From assembly GCF_009389715.1 (NCBI RefSeq), contig NC_052409.1, forward strand, positions 2,396,001 through 2,460,000: DNA of 64,000 nt. Reading direction: 5' to 3'. How positions within the stretch are numbered: the stretch's first letter is position 1; every line of letters starts with the position of its first letter. A model generated the notes under the pieces. It had not been told where the DNA came from and did not search any database. It worked only from the letters and a program-made list of their open reading frames with translations. Shown piece after piece: positions 11,701 to 24,600 of the stretch. The stretch comes from Phoenix dactylifera. Lineage: Eukaryota; Streptophyta; Magnoliopsida; Arecales; Arecaceae. The position numbers were made by a program, and so were the translations under genes.

Positions 11701-14234
11701 GAAAATTTTATCCATTCTTTTTAACTTGGTAATTTTTGAATAGTAATTTTCATCTTATCAAATGTCTTATAGGTTATTGAGGATGATGTTCAACCTGGGG
11801 ACTTGTGTACTCGTCGCGAGTATGCTCGATGGTTGGTAGCCGCCAGCAGTTCACTTTCGAGGTGTCTTCTTTTCTTCTGATATCACTGTAAAATTTCAAA
11901 TACTTGTTGGACATAATTTCTAAGTATGAGCAGCAGTCCTTGCTGCATAGTGCAAATTGTTAACTTTTAAAATCCTGCACAGGTACACTTGTTCAAAAGT
12001 TTACCCTGCAATGTACATAGAGAAGGTGACTGAACTTGCATTTGACGATGTCACTCCTGAAGACCCTGATTTTGCAACCATTCAAGGTAAGAACTGAAAT
12101 TAGTATGAAATTGTCTTTTACTTAGATTATTACATGGAAATGCCTTTCCTTTAATTTGTTCCATATTCACTGGTGTGTCACACCTATAGTATCACATTTC
12201 ACACTGTAGGCTTGGCAGAAGCTGGACTTATCTCGAGCAAGCTCTCATCTCAGGATTCTGTCCTCTTTTCACCAGAAAGGTGAACCACATGCTTTCCCTT
12301 TTTTTGTTTCTGGAAAAAGAAAATTAGACTTACCTATCAAGCTATTTGCACTGCAGCCCCCTATCACGCCAGGATCTTGTGAGTTGGAAGATGGCTTTGG
12401 ATAAAAAACTTCTTCCATTAGTTGACAGAAATGTAATAAGTGAACATTTGAGATTTACTCAACATTTTTTTATGGTACTATTAGAAAATATTTGGTTGAT
12501 TACCGACATTATGATATTATCATTTCGAGCAGCTACTGTACCAGTGCTCTGGTTTTATAGACATCGATAAAATAAATCCAGATGCTTGGCCTGCTTTGGT
12601 AGCTGACTTGTCTGCTGGAGACCGGAGCATCACTGCTTTTGCTTTTGGTATCATTTCACATCTATAGTCCCTTGTCTGTATAAATTGGTCTGAACATGTG
12701 ATTAGTCATACAGTTACTTTGTCATGTTCAGGGTTTACCAGACTATTTCAACCCAACAAACCAGTCACAAAAGCTCAAGCTGCTGTTGCTCTGACAAGTG
12801 GTGATGGTGCTGAGGCTATCAGTGGTGAACTAGCACGCATTGAAGCAGAATCGTTGGCTGAAACAACGGTGAATGCTCATACTGCTTTTGCAGATCAAGT
12901 TAAGCAAGACCTTAATGCAAGCTATAGGAAAGATCTTGCCATTGAAAGGGAAAAGATAAATGCTCTAGAGAAATTGGCTGAAGAAGCAAGGCTGGAATTG
13001 GAAAAACTAAGAACTGAAAGAGAGGAAAAAAACAATGCCCTTATGTGCGGGCAGGCAGCTGTTGAAGCAGAGATGGAGGCCTTTTCAAGGATAAGGCCTG
13101 AGGTCGAGGAGCAGTTGCTGAGCCTGATGAATGACAAGATTGAGATTTCTTTTGAGAGGGACAGGATTAGCAAACTTAGGAAGGAAGCAGAAAGAGAGAA
13201 CCAGGTCATTGCCCAGTTAGAATATGAGCTGGAAGTTGAGAGGAAAGCTCTGTCCGTGGCCAGGTAAAGATGTCAATGCTTACATTACTAGAGAACTACT
13301 GGCACTTAATTTTTTTGGTTGATAATAAGATATTCTGTTCATCCTCTTACGGTGCCTTGTGAATAAATCTGCGCTAATAAAGAAAACTGTAGCATTTTCT
13401 TTTGATTCCCTTTGTTGTTCGTTAAGATATTTCACCTGCTTAATTTTTCTCTAATGATTCAAATATATCTGTCAGCTACACCATCCTATCTGGTATGAAG
13501 TCCATAGTTATCTCTATCTGGTTCTCTCGTTGCATCTCCACCAGAGCACCATTTCTCTGATTCCTCAAATGTGATAGATACTTCACAGTTTATTGTAACC
13601 TACTATCTGGAAATTTGTGGCAGGTCTTATCGTTCCATGTTCACAATCACGTTTTAACAAAGTATTCTCAGAGTAATGGTTTCTTTTTTATTCTTTGAAC
13701 AAAATTAACACCAGCAAGTTTCACAATGTTTAATATTTAACCAGGTGCTGGGCAGAGGAGGAAGCTAAAAGAGCAAGGAAGCAGACCAGAGCTCTAGAGG
13801 AAGCCAGAAAACAGTGGGAGAAGTATGGCATCAGAGTCATTGTTGATGATCTTCAGGATGATGCTTCCACCAGACCCACATGGCTTAGAGCTTGGAAACC
13901 ACCTCCAATGGAAGGAACGATTGCCAGAGCTGAAACGATTGTGGAGAAACTAAAGACAATGGCCGCTGAATTGAAATTAAGGTCTAACATTGTGATGGAG
14001 AAATTTATTCAAAAGATGGTCTCTTTAGTTAGGGCTCTTAAGCAGTCAGTATCAACTGCTTCCAAGCGTGCCCAAGAGATCCATGGTATTGTTATTTCAA
14101 AGGCAAGAAAATCAGTCAACGAGCTTTGTGAAAACGCTTCTGGATTAAACTCAAGGGTTGGCCATAGTGCAAGGAGAGCTGTTAAAGATTGCAGGGAAGG
14201 TCTCGAGATAATCAAGCAGAGATTCAAGACTTGA
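8788..14234 (+). CDS. Plastid-type SLH-domain protein (Arabidopsis At5g23890-like)
   Basis: Eleven exons join in one frame: 8788-9040, 9781-9861, 10092-10250, 11142-11230, 11773-11861, 11983-12086, 12210-12279, 12357-12432, 12533-12647, 12732-13263 and 13745-14234. The total is 2058 bp, about 685 residues. The ATG at 8788 is the first in frame after an upstream TGA. The N-terminus is Arg/Ser/Ala-rich, as in a chloroplast transit peptide. One hydrophobic segment follows at about residues 88-106 (GLVGILLASGVTF). Next come FEVPPGKVVVPPVVDEVQGQ, an S-layer-homology-like region (CTRREYARWLVAASSSLS; LAFDDVTPEDPDF; GLAEAGLISSKLSS; SGFIDIDKINPDAW; TRLFQPNKPVTKAQAAVAL) and a long Glu/Lys/Arg-rich coiled coil from about residue 375 to 560. 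The tail resembles apolipoprotein-like helices. The second intron uses a GC donor. Remembered homologues are longer, by about 250 acidic residues between exons 3 and 4. Exact function is unknown; a plastid membrane role is inferred. Confidence 0.88.
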
Positions 14235-15930
14235 AAAGCTACTTTTTGTTATGGACTTCTCTCTTTTCAACAATGCCAGTGAACATACTTGTGCTTCAAG
14301 TCTGAAATCTTTATTTGTGTTTTATCCTTATCCTTAAAAGAATATGATGAGTGGAGAGGATAAAAAATGCAAAATATATTTCAATGTAACATTTCATTAG
14401 AAATGTGATGGATTTATTTTTTTTTTTACCTCAAAATGGAAATGACACATCCATTGAATAACTATTGCCCCAAGTGAGAGGATATTATTTTGCCCTTCCT
14501 GATAAATGGCTTATAAATCTTCTCTTTAAACGTGTTCCGGTTAAATTTTTTCAGGGGCACAATTCTTTACAATTGTACAGGCACTTTTGCTGCATGCTAG
14601 AGTGTTATATGAAATCTACAATGTCCCTTAAACAAGAGAAGGGCAGAGTGTTGATTGATGGCTGTGAAATATGGGAGGTATTTATATCAAAGGTTGATGA
14701 GAAGAACTAAATGGTAGTGCTTTTCCCCCACTCTTTTCATTGGGTGGGGGAGATACAGGGATTTAAAATAGATCCATATGTTCAAAACAGCAAACTCAGG
14801 CGTAAACAGTGAAAAAAACAAAAAAGAAGAAGAACGAAGAAAGCATATAGTCGCATAGAGACTTCGAGATCCAAAAGTTTTCAGCTCAGAAATCCTTTGC
14901 AGTTTTGGAGAGGCATCACATGGGAGCTATCAACCCCCAATCATCCATCTTCCGTTTCCAGGATTCATCACAGCAAACCACAAAACCTTCTTGCAATGCT
15001 TTAATTTAAGAACAAGACGAAAAAAACCATCAAAAAAAAAGTAACTAAATCTATTGAAACCGCCGCATGTTGGTACGAAACCCTAACCCTCGATAACCGA
15101 AGCCGCAGCCCGATGGAATGTAAGACGCCATCGTTTAGAGACCCGTATATATAGAGATTAGAGAGCGGCGAAGAGGAACCAAATCCCACAAAATCTGAAC
15201 GGTGGGGAAATCAGGACCATCCGTCTAAAGACTCGTCGAGCAATCCACCACCGTTCATGAGATTAATTGATTTAGATCGACGGGGTGATTTGTTCTTCCA
15301 TTTGAGATTTGAGTAATTCAAGGCAGCCGTTCGTTTGTTTGGTCTTATGAAATATCACGGAAGCACAGCTGGGTTGGCATCATCGGATTCGAGGAGATTT
15401 TTGTTTGATAGACCAGCGTGGCAATGCATTTTTCTGATTGGATAATCCATTAAATTGTGTATGAAGTTGTTCCCACGAGCAGGAGTGGAGTTTAGCATTT
15501 GCTGAGTCAGGCTTGGGTCTAATATCAAGACAATTTTGCTGAGCTCGAGCTTAGTCCAATCAAGTCTTGTGCTTGAATCTTAAGTTCAAATCTGGTTGGA
15601 CACAAAACTCGAAAGTCTGAGCTCTGTTCAATTGGACAACACCAAGCACACTAGGAAGCCTAATCGGAACCAACCTGATCAACTTGATCGAGCCAAATCG
15701 GCCGAACCTAATATGGAGAGAGAACCTTCTTGGTTCAATTTAGGAGTCACCTTCATTGTCTTCTTCTCAAAGTTACCTTCTTGATCAATGTGCAAGCACA
15801 TGGAGACCGTCGTATATTAAGATTTACAGAAAAGGTCCAGGCTTCTGATATGCATGTTTTGCACGACATAGAAGTACAACAAAGGTTCACCGTCTTGGTA
15901 TCGGACTCCATACTGATGCCACACTAACAC
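14235..15930. other. Intergenic between SLH-domain gene and GMP synthase
   Basis: The first 150-250 bases are the likely 3' UTR of the SLH-domain gene. Near 15480-15620 there is a short run of CTCGAG/CTTAGTCC-like words resembling the ends of hAT-type repeats, possibly a fragment. No other gene was supported. Confidence 0.3.
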
Positions 15931-16062
15931 AATATCAATATTGTATGGTTACAAAATTTTTTTGGTGGTATCGATATCGAATTGGTATGGTACGATAATA
16001 TCAATATTGTATGGTTACAAAATTTTTTTTGTGGTATCGATATCGAATTGGTATGGTACGAT
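15931..16062 (+). repeat. Two-copy tandem duplication, 66-bp unit
   Basis: Unit 1 is 15931-15996 and unit 2 is 15997-16062. They are nearly identical, differing by about one base in a T/G run near the middle. Each holds GGTATCGATATCGAATTGG followed by TATGGTACGAT. The high identity suggests a recent duplication. The GGTAT/GGTAC words are shared with other repeat patches in this window (29760-29830 and 31560-31740). Confidence 0.85.
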
Positions 16063-16574
16063 ATGCTCTGTACTATTCGATTTAGACCGATATACCAGCT
16101 ACATCATCTATCACTGTCTCTTCTTTATTTCAAAGAATTGAACAGGTTGTATTTAGTACGGTGCAAGGTGCGAGATGAAATGAAAGGAAGCTGCCCTTCT
16201 GCGAGATGGATACCATGAAAATCCAGGATTGTACCGCTCTTGCCGTGGAAGTTAGGCAAAACTTGCACGGGAGGGAAAAGGGATGGCATACGAAACAAGA
16301 GGCGGAAGTTTCGCATAAGATATCTACGCGATCATTTCTTCATGTTCGTTGGACCGAAGAGGATGGTTGATAACGAAGCCTACCAATCGGACGGCCCAAA
16401 GACAGCCATCAAAGGGTCCATCAGACCTATCAACAGAGAATTCCCGCCAAATCAAGAGCGCAAGAATCCCAGCCTCCTCTGGCACATAAATCTGCCCCCA
16501 CCCAAAATCCTAAGTCCTAACCCTAATCCGAATCCCCACGCAAAACCCTAAACGCTCGCCAGCCGCCGGAGAAA
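16063..16574. other. Promoter and 5' UTR region of the GMP synthase gene
   Basis: About 510 bases upstream of the GMP synthase ATG. The last 100 bases are C-rich, with repeated CCCTAA-like words (CCTAACCCTAATCC near 16515), similar to the telo-box words common in promoters of plant housekeeping genes. No TATA box is assigned. Confidence 0.4.
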
Positions 16575-19500
16575 ATGGAGCACCTAGACCTAGCGAAGGC
16601 CTCCACCGACGGCGGCGGCGGAGGGAACCTGGTGCTCATCCTGGACTACGGTTCCCAGTACACCCACCTTATCACCCGCCGGATCCGGCAGCTCTCCGTC
16701 TTCTCCCTCTGCATCTCCGGCACCTCCTCTCTCTCCTCCATCGCCGAGCTAAAGCCCCGCGTCGTCATCCTATCCGGCGGGCCGCACTCCGTCCACGTCG
16801 ACGGAGCCCCCTCCTTCCCCGACGGCTTCCTCCAGTACGCCGAGGAGAACGGCGTGTACATACTCGGTATCTGCTACGGCATGCAGTTGATCGTCCAGAA
16901 GCTCGGGGGAGAGGTCGCCATCGGAGAGAAGCAGGAATATGGGAAGATGGATATCTCGGTGGAGCAGGAGGAGTGCGGGCTTTATGGGCCGGAGGCTGCC
17001 TGCGGGACTCAGACGGTGTGGATGAGCCATGGTGACGAAGTGGTGAAGTTGCCCGAGGGATTCACGGTGGTTGCGAGAAGTTTACAGGGATCGGCGGCGG
17101 CGATTGAGAACCACTCCAGAAGGTTTTACGGGCTTCAGTACCATCCGGAGGTAATATTAGAAATTAATTCCATTGCTAGTTCAATTCCAAGAATATCAAT
17201 TTGATTCTTTTATTATATGTCAAGTAGTTTGAAATTATTTGTTGAGGGGGAAAAATATCAACTTGCTTTGTTTCTGGTAAGGAAGGAAATGATTTTTTGT
17301 CCATGATTTTCTTACGGCTTATTGTGTGTTGTGGATTTTTATTGATAAGATAAATAGCTGCAGAGCTCTGCCTTTGTTTCTTGTTTCTGGTGAGCACCAC
17401 GAACAAGAAATTTTGATGTTGCCTATGAATTTGTTTCTAAAAGTAGCACTTCGTTTGTCTTGATCATGATGGCACTTTACATTGCTCTTGCAACGTATTT
17501 GCAGCAAGGATTTGAAGCTTGTTCATAGCTCTTGCGACTTGTTCAACCGCTAAATTTATTGCAGTTTGGTATTTCGTTTTCGTTCTTTTTAAGTGGCATC
17601 AGACTGTTAATAAGAAGTTTGACTGATTTAGTACCGTGCGTTTATAGGTTGCTTCTAGCGCCGCATTCTTTCATTTTTATTTTATTATGATGTGAAAAAG
17701 AAATTTGGTGTAGGTGACGCATTCACCTCAGGGAATGGAAACACTGCAGCATTTTCTTTTTGATGTTTGTGGGGTAACTGCCGATTGGAAGTTGCAAGAT
17801 GTACTCGAGGAGGAAATAAAAGTCATCAAAGGAATGGTAGGACCTGATGAACATGTCATTTGTGCATTATCGGGTGGAGTAGATTCCGCTGTTGCAGCTA
17901 CTCTTGTTCATAAGGCGATTGGAGATAGGCTGCACTGTGTTTTTGTTGACAATGGATTATTGAGGTTGGATTTCATTTTATTTATAATAAATAAATGATT
18001 TAAATTTTAATCTTAGCATCTGTAATTTGTGAATGCTGATATCTTTCTCTATTCTGTAGGTATAAGGAGAGAGAGCGAGTGGTGTCAACATTCAAGAGCG
18101 ACTTGCATTTGCCAGTTACTTGCATTGACGCATCTGATCAATTTCTTAGTAAGCTTAGAGGTGTTAAAGACCCGGAGTGTAAAAGAAAAATCATTGGAAG
18201 GGAGTTCATATCTATTTTTGATGATTTTGCTCACGAGTTGGAAAAAAAAATGGGAAAGAAACCTGCTTTCTTGGTCCAGGGAACTCTGTATCCTGATGTG
18301 ATCGAGTCATGCCCTCCTCCTGGAAGTGGAAGAACTCACTCCCACACAATCAAGAGCCATCATAATGTTGGAGGACTTCCGAAGGACATGAAGCTAAAGC
18401 TCATCGAACCACTTAAACTCCTCTTTAAAGATGAGGTTTAGCTTCTGAGTACATTATGCAAGCATTTTTTTAAAAAAAATTTCTTTACAAAGAGCATTAG
18501 TAACTTAAGCAACAAAGAACAAGTTGTGTAATATAGCTTATTAAAAACATTCTGCTCTTGATTGTGCCACACTTCCAAGATTAACTGGTCTCACTTTTGC
18601 TCGAAGGTACGAAAACTGGGAAGTATTCTGAATGTTCCTGAATCATTTTTGAAGAGACACCCATTCCCTGGGCCTGGCCTTGCTGTTCGTGTCTTGGGTG
18701 ATGTTACAGAAGGAAATGCCTTAGAGATTCTACGCCAGGTTTGCTTATTTTATTTGTTTAATTATTTCTTCGGAGTATAACATTTCTGTTATTGTGGTAT
18801 CATGTCATCTATTTCTTCATTTGTTCGCAGGTCGATGAGATATTCATTCAGTCGATAAAAGATGCTGGTCTTTATGATTCCATCTGGCAAGCTTTTGCTG
18901 TTTTTTTGCCAGTACAATCAGTTGGGGTTCAAGGTGACCAGAGAACTCACTCTCATGTAGTTGTTCTTAGAGCAATTACTAGCGAGGATGGAATGACTGC
19001 AGACTGGTTAGTAACAATTCTTTCTTAACTTACTAATCCCCTTTTCTTTATGTTTATATATGGTATCTTCAAACCTAGCATGTTAGGTGCAGAAAAGTAG
19101 AATTTGCTACCATTACATCCTTTTCATCCTCCCAAAGGAAAATGATTGAATGATCTTTTGTTAGTTGAATTTCATTTGCAAACTTCATCGATAAATTGAA
19201 CAAACATGATCATAGTTTTGACACATAAAATGAGGTTCTTCTTCAAAAGGTTATTAACTATCATTTTCAATTTTTGGCCCTAACATGATGAAATTTTAAG
19301 TTATCATCAGATGCAGCTTTTGTCAGAATCAGGGGATGAGAGGAGGAGAGGTAGAAAATATAAGGGAGACTGGGTAAAAATTAAGAAGTCAGTCTGGAAG
19401 TTTGGTATTGCATTCCGCCAAGAGGTTTAATCTAATGCAAAATTAAGGTATAAGGATTTTAGAAGTGATTTTGGGATATATTAACAAGAGAAATTTGATC

Positions 19501-21336
19501 TGGTTGTGGAATCTGAAAATGTGTGCAAACTGAACTCTAGGGTAGCATTACAGGTTTGATTCTTCATTGTTTATTTTACTTTTTTTAGAGTTCTTTATTA
19601 TAAGGTTGGGAAATACTTCATGCTGATTTAGAGTGTTGGTGGCTATGCTGAATTTTTGTTTATAAAAGCAGTGGTTGTTACAAATTTGTTATTCAAAAGG
19701 AGGTGGTGGTACATGAGAGAGAGAGAGAGAGAGAGAGATCATTTTGGAGATAAAGGAATTGGTTTGGCCATCCATCTTTCCTGGAGTTCTACAACCTTTT
19801 GCAGGTTGATGGTGGACCGAGTAAATGTTACAAGTAAAATAAACTTCATGCTTGTATGTGTTTGTGGTGATGGTCCACATAAAAGATCCAAGGAGAATAA
19901 AGATGATCAGATCCCACAGCAATTTTTTCTTTTAATTGTTAGGCTTCAGAAAGTAGACAATTTTGAATTATTAGTAAATAAATTTTGATTTTTTTTCATT
20001 TTTTTTCAGGAAATCGGATACTTGAATAATTAGGGAAACAACTTTTTGTTGGTTAAAAGTCGTTAATGGATATGAACAGTTGTCTAAAATTTGCTTTCGC
20101 CAGTCATTATGGTGCTAGGGCTCATGTATTTAATTCCAATGATAATTTTAGTTTTTTATATGTGATTGGTTTGTATTTCAAAAATGAATTTATCTAGCAC
20201 ATAGCAGGTATGTCTGGCTGTATTGCCCTTGGATGTCGTTCTTTTTGGGGTTTTGCTTGTGCTCACAGTGCAAACATAGTGATGGAAATAGCACGTGCCC
20301 TTCTTAATGGGAAATTTTAGCACGATTTTCTTGTAGATGTGCAATTATTTAAGGGCCTGGTAACAAATGAAATCCATTAATTACAGACACATGTGTAACA
20401 AATTAAATCCATTAATTACAGACACGTGCACAAGGCAATTTCTCCATGTGTACGTTCAGTGTCAGAGCAACATCATTTATACAGTTCGTACATTGCCATG
20501 TAATTTAGTGTCTCTAGCTTGGTGGTTTTTTCTTTGATGAATTTTCAGACCACCTATAACCATTTTTGTTTGTGTATTAACCTCAATGTTTTCAGACAAA
20601 CTAATAATACTGGATGTGGCACATGTAATTTGTAGCTTCATTGTTTGTTTCTTGGAAGCTAGAGAACCGAATATGGGAATATAACACTGTTATATATTAC
20701 TTAGTTTTACATTCCATGTTGTAGTATTTAGCGTTGTGTTTGGCTTAGGTAGCATTAGTTCAATATGTGCACTTAAGTGCTAAATGAGGGTATGAGAAAA
20801 GTTGATGAGCCCAGAATTAACATTTCTAGTAACAAGATTTGTGCACTTTTAAAATCCTCTTCTGTCATATACGTTCGAAATTAAGCAGACATAGCGATGA
20901 AAGGCTTGTGTTCGAATTTGTGCCTGCCGAGCGCCTATTGCTTTGGCACAGCACTCTAAAATGCATATTGGGTTGGTCGGCAATAGGATTGCGATTGAGC
21001 ATGGCTAGGCAGGATTGCCTCTATCTTATGTTTGAATTCTCCTGTTTGACTTATGATTTGTGAACCTTGAGGCATCAAATATTGTCTTTGAATCACAGCA
21101 CATGTATCATCGATTCTTGATGTTTCCATATATGCAGTTATTTTTTCCCCATTTTATCCTAATTGTCTCTCATATCTTGCATTATCTTCATTAACATGTG
21201 AATCTCAATCAGGTACTATTTTGACCACAAATTTCTTGTTGATGTGGTTCGAAAGATATGCAATAACGTCCGGGGAGTAAACAGAGTCTGCCAGGACATT
21301 ACGTCAAAACCACCAGCAACTGTCGAATGGGAATAA
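16575..21336 (+). CDS. guaA: GMP synthase (glutamine-hydrolysing)
   Basis: The enzyme converts XMP, ATP and glutamine to GMP in de novo purine synthesis; in plants it is thought to be cytosolic. Six exons keep one frame: 16575-17150, 17714-17964, 18060-18435, 18607-18738, 18831-19006 and 21213-21336. They total 1635 bp, 544 residues, close to the usual length. Residues 18-195 are a class I glutamine amidotransferase domain with the nucleophile Cys100 (GICYGMQL) and His190/Glu192 (YHPE). The ATP-pyrophosphatase P-loop SGGVDSAV starts at residue 245. The C-terminal dimerisation part carries [28 protein letters not shown], and ends in ATVEWE, the usual end of this family. All key residues are present and no break is seen. 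Intron 5 is long (about 2.2 kb) and holds a GA microsatellite and a small tandem duplication. Plants use this single bifunctional enzyme (Arabidopsis At1g63660 type). Confidence 0.97.
19715..19738. repeat. (GA)n microsatellite in GMP synthase intron 5
   Basis: Twelve uninterrupted GA dinucleotides lie inside the last intron of the GMP synthase gene. Such a run is likely to vary in length between individuals. Confidence 0.95.
20361..20430 (+). repeat. Two-copy tandem duplication, 35-bp unit, in GMP synthase intron 5
   Basis: Units 20361-20395 and 20396-20430 share TAACAAAT, then AATCCATTAATTACAGACAC, and differ at only a few bases. Confidence 0.85.
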
Positions 21337-21520
21337 TTTCAATTTGGCAGCCTTCAGGTTGAACATGACCATGCTGAACATCTTCTGCACTCGAGCAGGC
21401 TTAAAATTTGAACCTGACTCATGATATTTATCTGAACGAGCAGTTGTTCTTTCCTGTCCATGATTGCATGGATCCATCCAAAGCAAGGAAGAATGGCTGG
21501 GTCTACTGTGAAATGGCAAG

Positions 21521-21562
21521 ATTAGGATTTTATATATATATATATATATATAAAATCCTAAT
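21521..21562. repeat. 42-bp perfect palindrome with a TA core, in the likely 3' UTR of GMP synthase
   Basis: ATTAGGATTT, then an alternating TA core of about 22 bases, then AAATCCTAAT. The whole 42 bases equal their own reverse complement. It starts 185 bases after the GMP synthase stop, so the mRNA could fold here into a long AU-rich hairpin if the 3' UTR extends this far. Confidence 0.9.
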
Positions 21563-23984
21563 AAGTTCTACTGTTAAATTTCTTGCTTCCACAACGTGTT
21601 TCGTCTATTCAGTAATTTTCTCTGCCATGTTGTCGCTTTTATTCTTTTTCGCATTGTCAACACTTTGCCTTTCCATTCTTTAGAACTGCACATTGCAATT
21701 TGTTGGTAACTTTATAGTCTTTGATACATGCTCGGAAAAATCTGCAGTCTTTGTAAAGGTCGATGAAATAGCCATGCAATCTGATTCTATCTGCTTTTGA
21801 AGTACTCATACCTAATACAACTGACCTATAATCAATCTTATGAAACCTGAGGTGATCCTGGAAGATTTGACTAATGTGAAGGGTTTTCCAGGCATTAGAA
21901 TTGAATATTATCAAATAACTGATCATTTCCGAGTGAGAGCAGGACTCAAACCTGGAATAATCTCTCAAGTTTTATACATTTGGATGATCTCTGAAGTATA
22001 TTTATCTGCAAGAAAAATTTATGAAAAATAAAAAAAAATAAATATTAATTTTTCGTTTTGAGAATAAGTTTCAATAATGCTGATATCTCCAAATAATTGA
22101 TCCTTTTACTGACCATTATTTCTCATTATAACAGGAAAACAACTTTTATTTTGATACTTGTTTGAGATCGATTGTGGGATTTTGTCGCAGGATTCGGACA
22201 CATTTGCTATGAACATCTTCATCAACCAAAGCCAGAATGATGGCAGCAGCCTGTAAAAGGGGTCTGGTTGTTATTATCTGCTGAAATAATGCTCATGTTC
22301 TCATGCTCCCGTGGATCATTTCTCGAGTCTAGAATGCAAAAGCGTTATGTCATTCAATCCAACAGCTGCAATGTTCATACCATGAACTTGCTCGCCATTG
22401 ATGTTTAAATCTCTAATATTTTGGGGGATAGTAAGTTCTACCTAAGCTCAGTTATGCACCGTGAGCTCTTGCACACTAAAGTTAAAAAAATATCAATATT
22501 AGAAAACTTAAAATGGAATTGGTATTATTCTTTAATTGTCATGAACACAACAAAATAAAATCTTAGCGTTTTATGGTCAGGTAGATCAGATTTTAAACCC
22601 AGAAAGGAATTTCGGATTGAAAAAGGATGGATACTGGATCCGGGAACTTGGTTGCCGAGATTGGGAAAATTTGTGCGACAGTATACGGAAGTCCGCATAA
22701 AACATCTATGTAGACAAAGAATATCTGCATAAAAATGTATGTGCGGAATTCCGCACCTCGAGTATGCCTATGGGTGCAGATTCTCGCATCGAAGAAAAGG
22801 AGTCCGTATTTAAGAACGGCATCTGTTCGATGAAATGCTCCAGGGAGACTTGGCTTCTTGAAGGTCGATGGTCGGGCGAATAACGATGACGTTGAGATGA
22901 AGGACGAGAGGCCGCTAACCATCACACGAGAGCAAGACTGGCCATTCCATGGTTCAGAGTCCGTGGCGGCGGTGCGGAGTCCCGGTTCTCTGCTCCATTT
23001 AGTCTTGGGTATGCAAAAGACCGCCGAGATTCTGGATTTTGGCAGCTTCAAATCTCAGACATGGTTAGGACTTAGGAGTTCTTGTTTGCCAGGGGGTTTG
23101 GAAGAGGTGAGGAGCAAAGTGGGAGGTTCGAATATAGATATAAATTTAAGTTTATGATAAATATTCATATCCATTTTACAATTTTATTCATTTTTATAAC
23201 ATATTCATAATTTTTTTTAAAAACAAGTGACCATATTAATTTAATATTAGCTTAATTTATCTTTCACTTTAGTAATATTTTTGATTTGGTGATTATAAAA
23301 TTTAACTATCAAAGTTGTACTTATATTTATATCTATACTATCAATATTTAATTTATATTTATATTTATTTAAAATAAATATAAATATAAATTTTGCATTC
23401 AAATAATTTTGGTATCCATATAAGTATTAGATATAGATATATAGATATTTATATATATCCATTTTCAACCCAGTTGATTGCCAACCACACTCGTGCGCCA
23501 TCTGTCAGACCTTTGAAAAGTGTGAAATAAGTTAATCTATCTCTTTCCTTTTTTGAAAAATCTTTTTAATAATATTTTTTCATAAAAATAATACAAGTTT
23601 ACATATTGTTTGCCTTGACATGATATTATTATTTTACATATCATGCTTCATTAGATTTTATCTCGTTATAAAAGTTCTTTTAATGGATAATCTTTTATAA
23701 AAATATAGGAGATCAATATTAGCTTTCCATAATTATATATAAAGTCCCTAGCTCCTTGTAATTAAACTTTTAGAGTTTGTACATCTTTTTCCAAGAAAGA
23801 TGACTCAGGAAAGTATTTATTGATGATATTTATTACAATATCTAATAATCAATCATTATGGTCATTCATCTTCAAATTTATCTTTCTATATGGGAGAACA
23901 TAGCATTTGTACGCTACATATTGCACGCTAATTTTATCTAGGATTTCTTCTAGTCACTCCTTCCATTCTTTGTTTAAACAAATG
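21563..23984. other. Intergenic between GMP synthase and the BAH-domain gene
   Basis: No gene is supported. Positions 23130-23480 are AT-rich with many ATATAAAT and GGATAT-like words facing both ways, which may be a decayed non-autonomous transposon. Positions 22590-23120 are less AT-rich and open in several frames, but I recognise no protein there and see no splice or start context that favours a gene. Confidence 0.3.
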
Positions 23985-24600
23985 CAGTGGCATTTCCGCG
24001 AATTCCACCACCAACCCTCCAAGTCGGTGCTGCGGCAAAATCGATGCCGGCGATGATGCGGGAGCCGACGCTGCACGCACGAAGCCGGCCCCGCCGCCAC
24101 GCCCAGCGGCGTTGCGAAAAAGGGAGGCGCGTCGGCTGCGGAAAAAGTGTTGTTTTTTATTATTTTTTTCATTAATATTTTTTTAAATACCCAATTTTGC
24201 ATAAATATTTTTTAAATTGATATTTGTATGTATATTTATGTCGAATTCTATTATTGTACTAATACCTCTAAATTTAAAAAATTATAGTTATGTTAATTAA
24301 AAATAAAATAAAATATTAAAATTATGCTATTGCTTTTTGCTTTTTTTTTTGCTATTAGAATCGTAATCAATTTACATATTTATTCATTAAAAATATTTTA
24401 ATTATTTTAATTTAAAATTATTAGTTTTCTTAACCTCGTTGGATAGCATGATTCATATATAAAAATAAAAATAAAAAAAGGTTTAATGAAGTTACGCATA
24501 CAAATACCAATTTTGAAAGAATGTTGATGTAAAATCTGTATTTAGTAGGGCATTTCCGTCATTTCCATCTCCGGGAGGCGCTATTTTGTAACGCACCTGC
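23985..24600. mobile_element. Candidate MITE-like insertion just upstream of the BAH-domain gene
   Basis: An AT-rich core is flanked by inverted repeats. The arm near 24203-24232 (AAATTGATATTTGTATG) matches, with a few mismatches, the reverse complement of 24494-24525 (CATACAAATACCAATTTTG). GC-rich ends lie outside the arms, with GGCATTTCCG words at both sides (about 23990 and 24549). The inverted layout suggests a non-autonomous DNA element. The superfamily and exact ends are not resolved. Confidence 0.4.

Noticed and set aside
15051-15131. 26-codon open stretch on the minus strand (MASYIPSGCGFGYRG) with a TATATATA word about 15 bases upstream
   Set aside because: The TATA-like word is too close to the ATG for a normal 5' UTR, and the peptide is unrecognised. 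Kept only as a note in case small-peptide data exist.
22593-23051. 152-codon open stretch on the minus strand
   Set aside because: No recognisable family, low-complexity-free but odd composition, and a competing open frame on the other strand. There is no splice or start context that makes it convincing.
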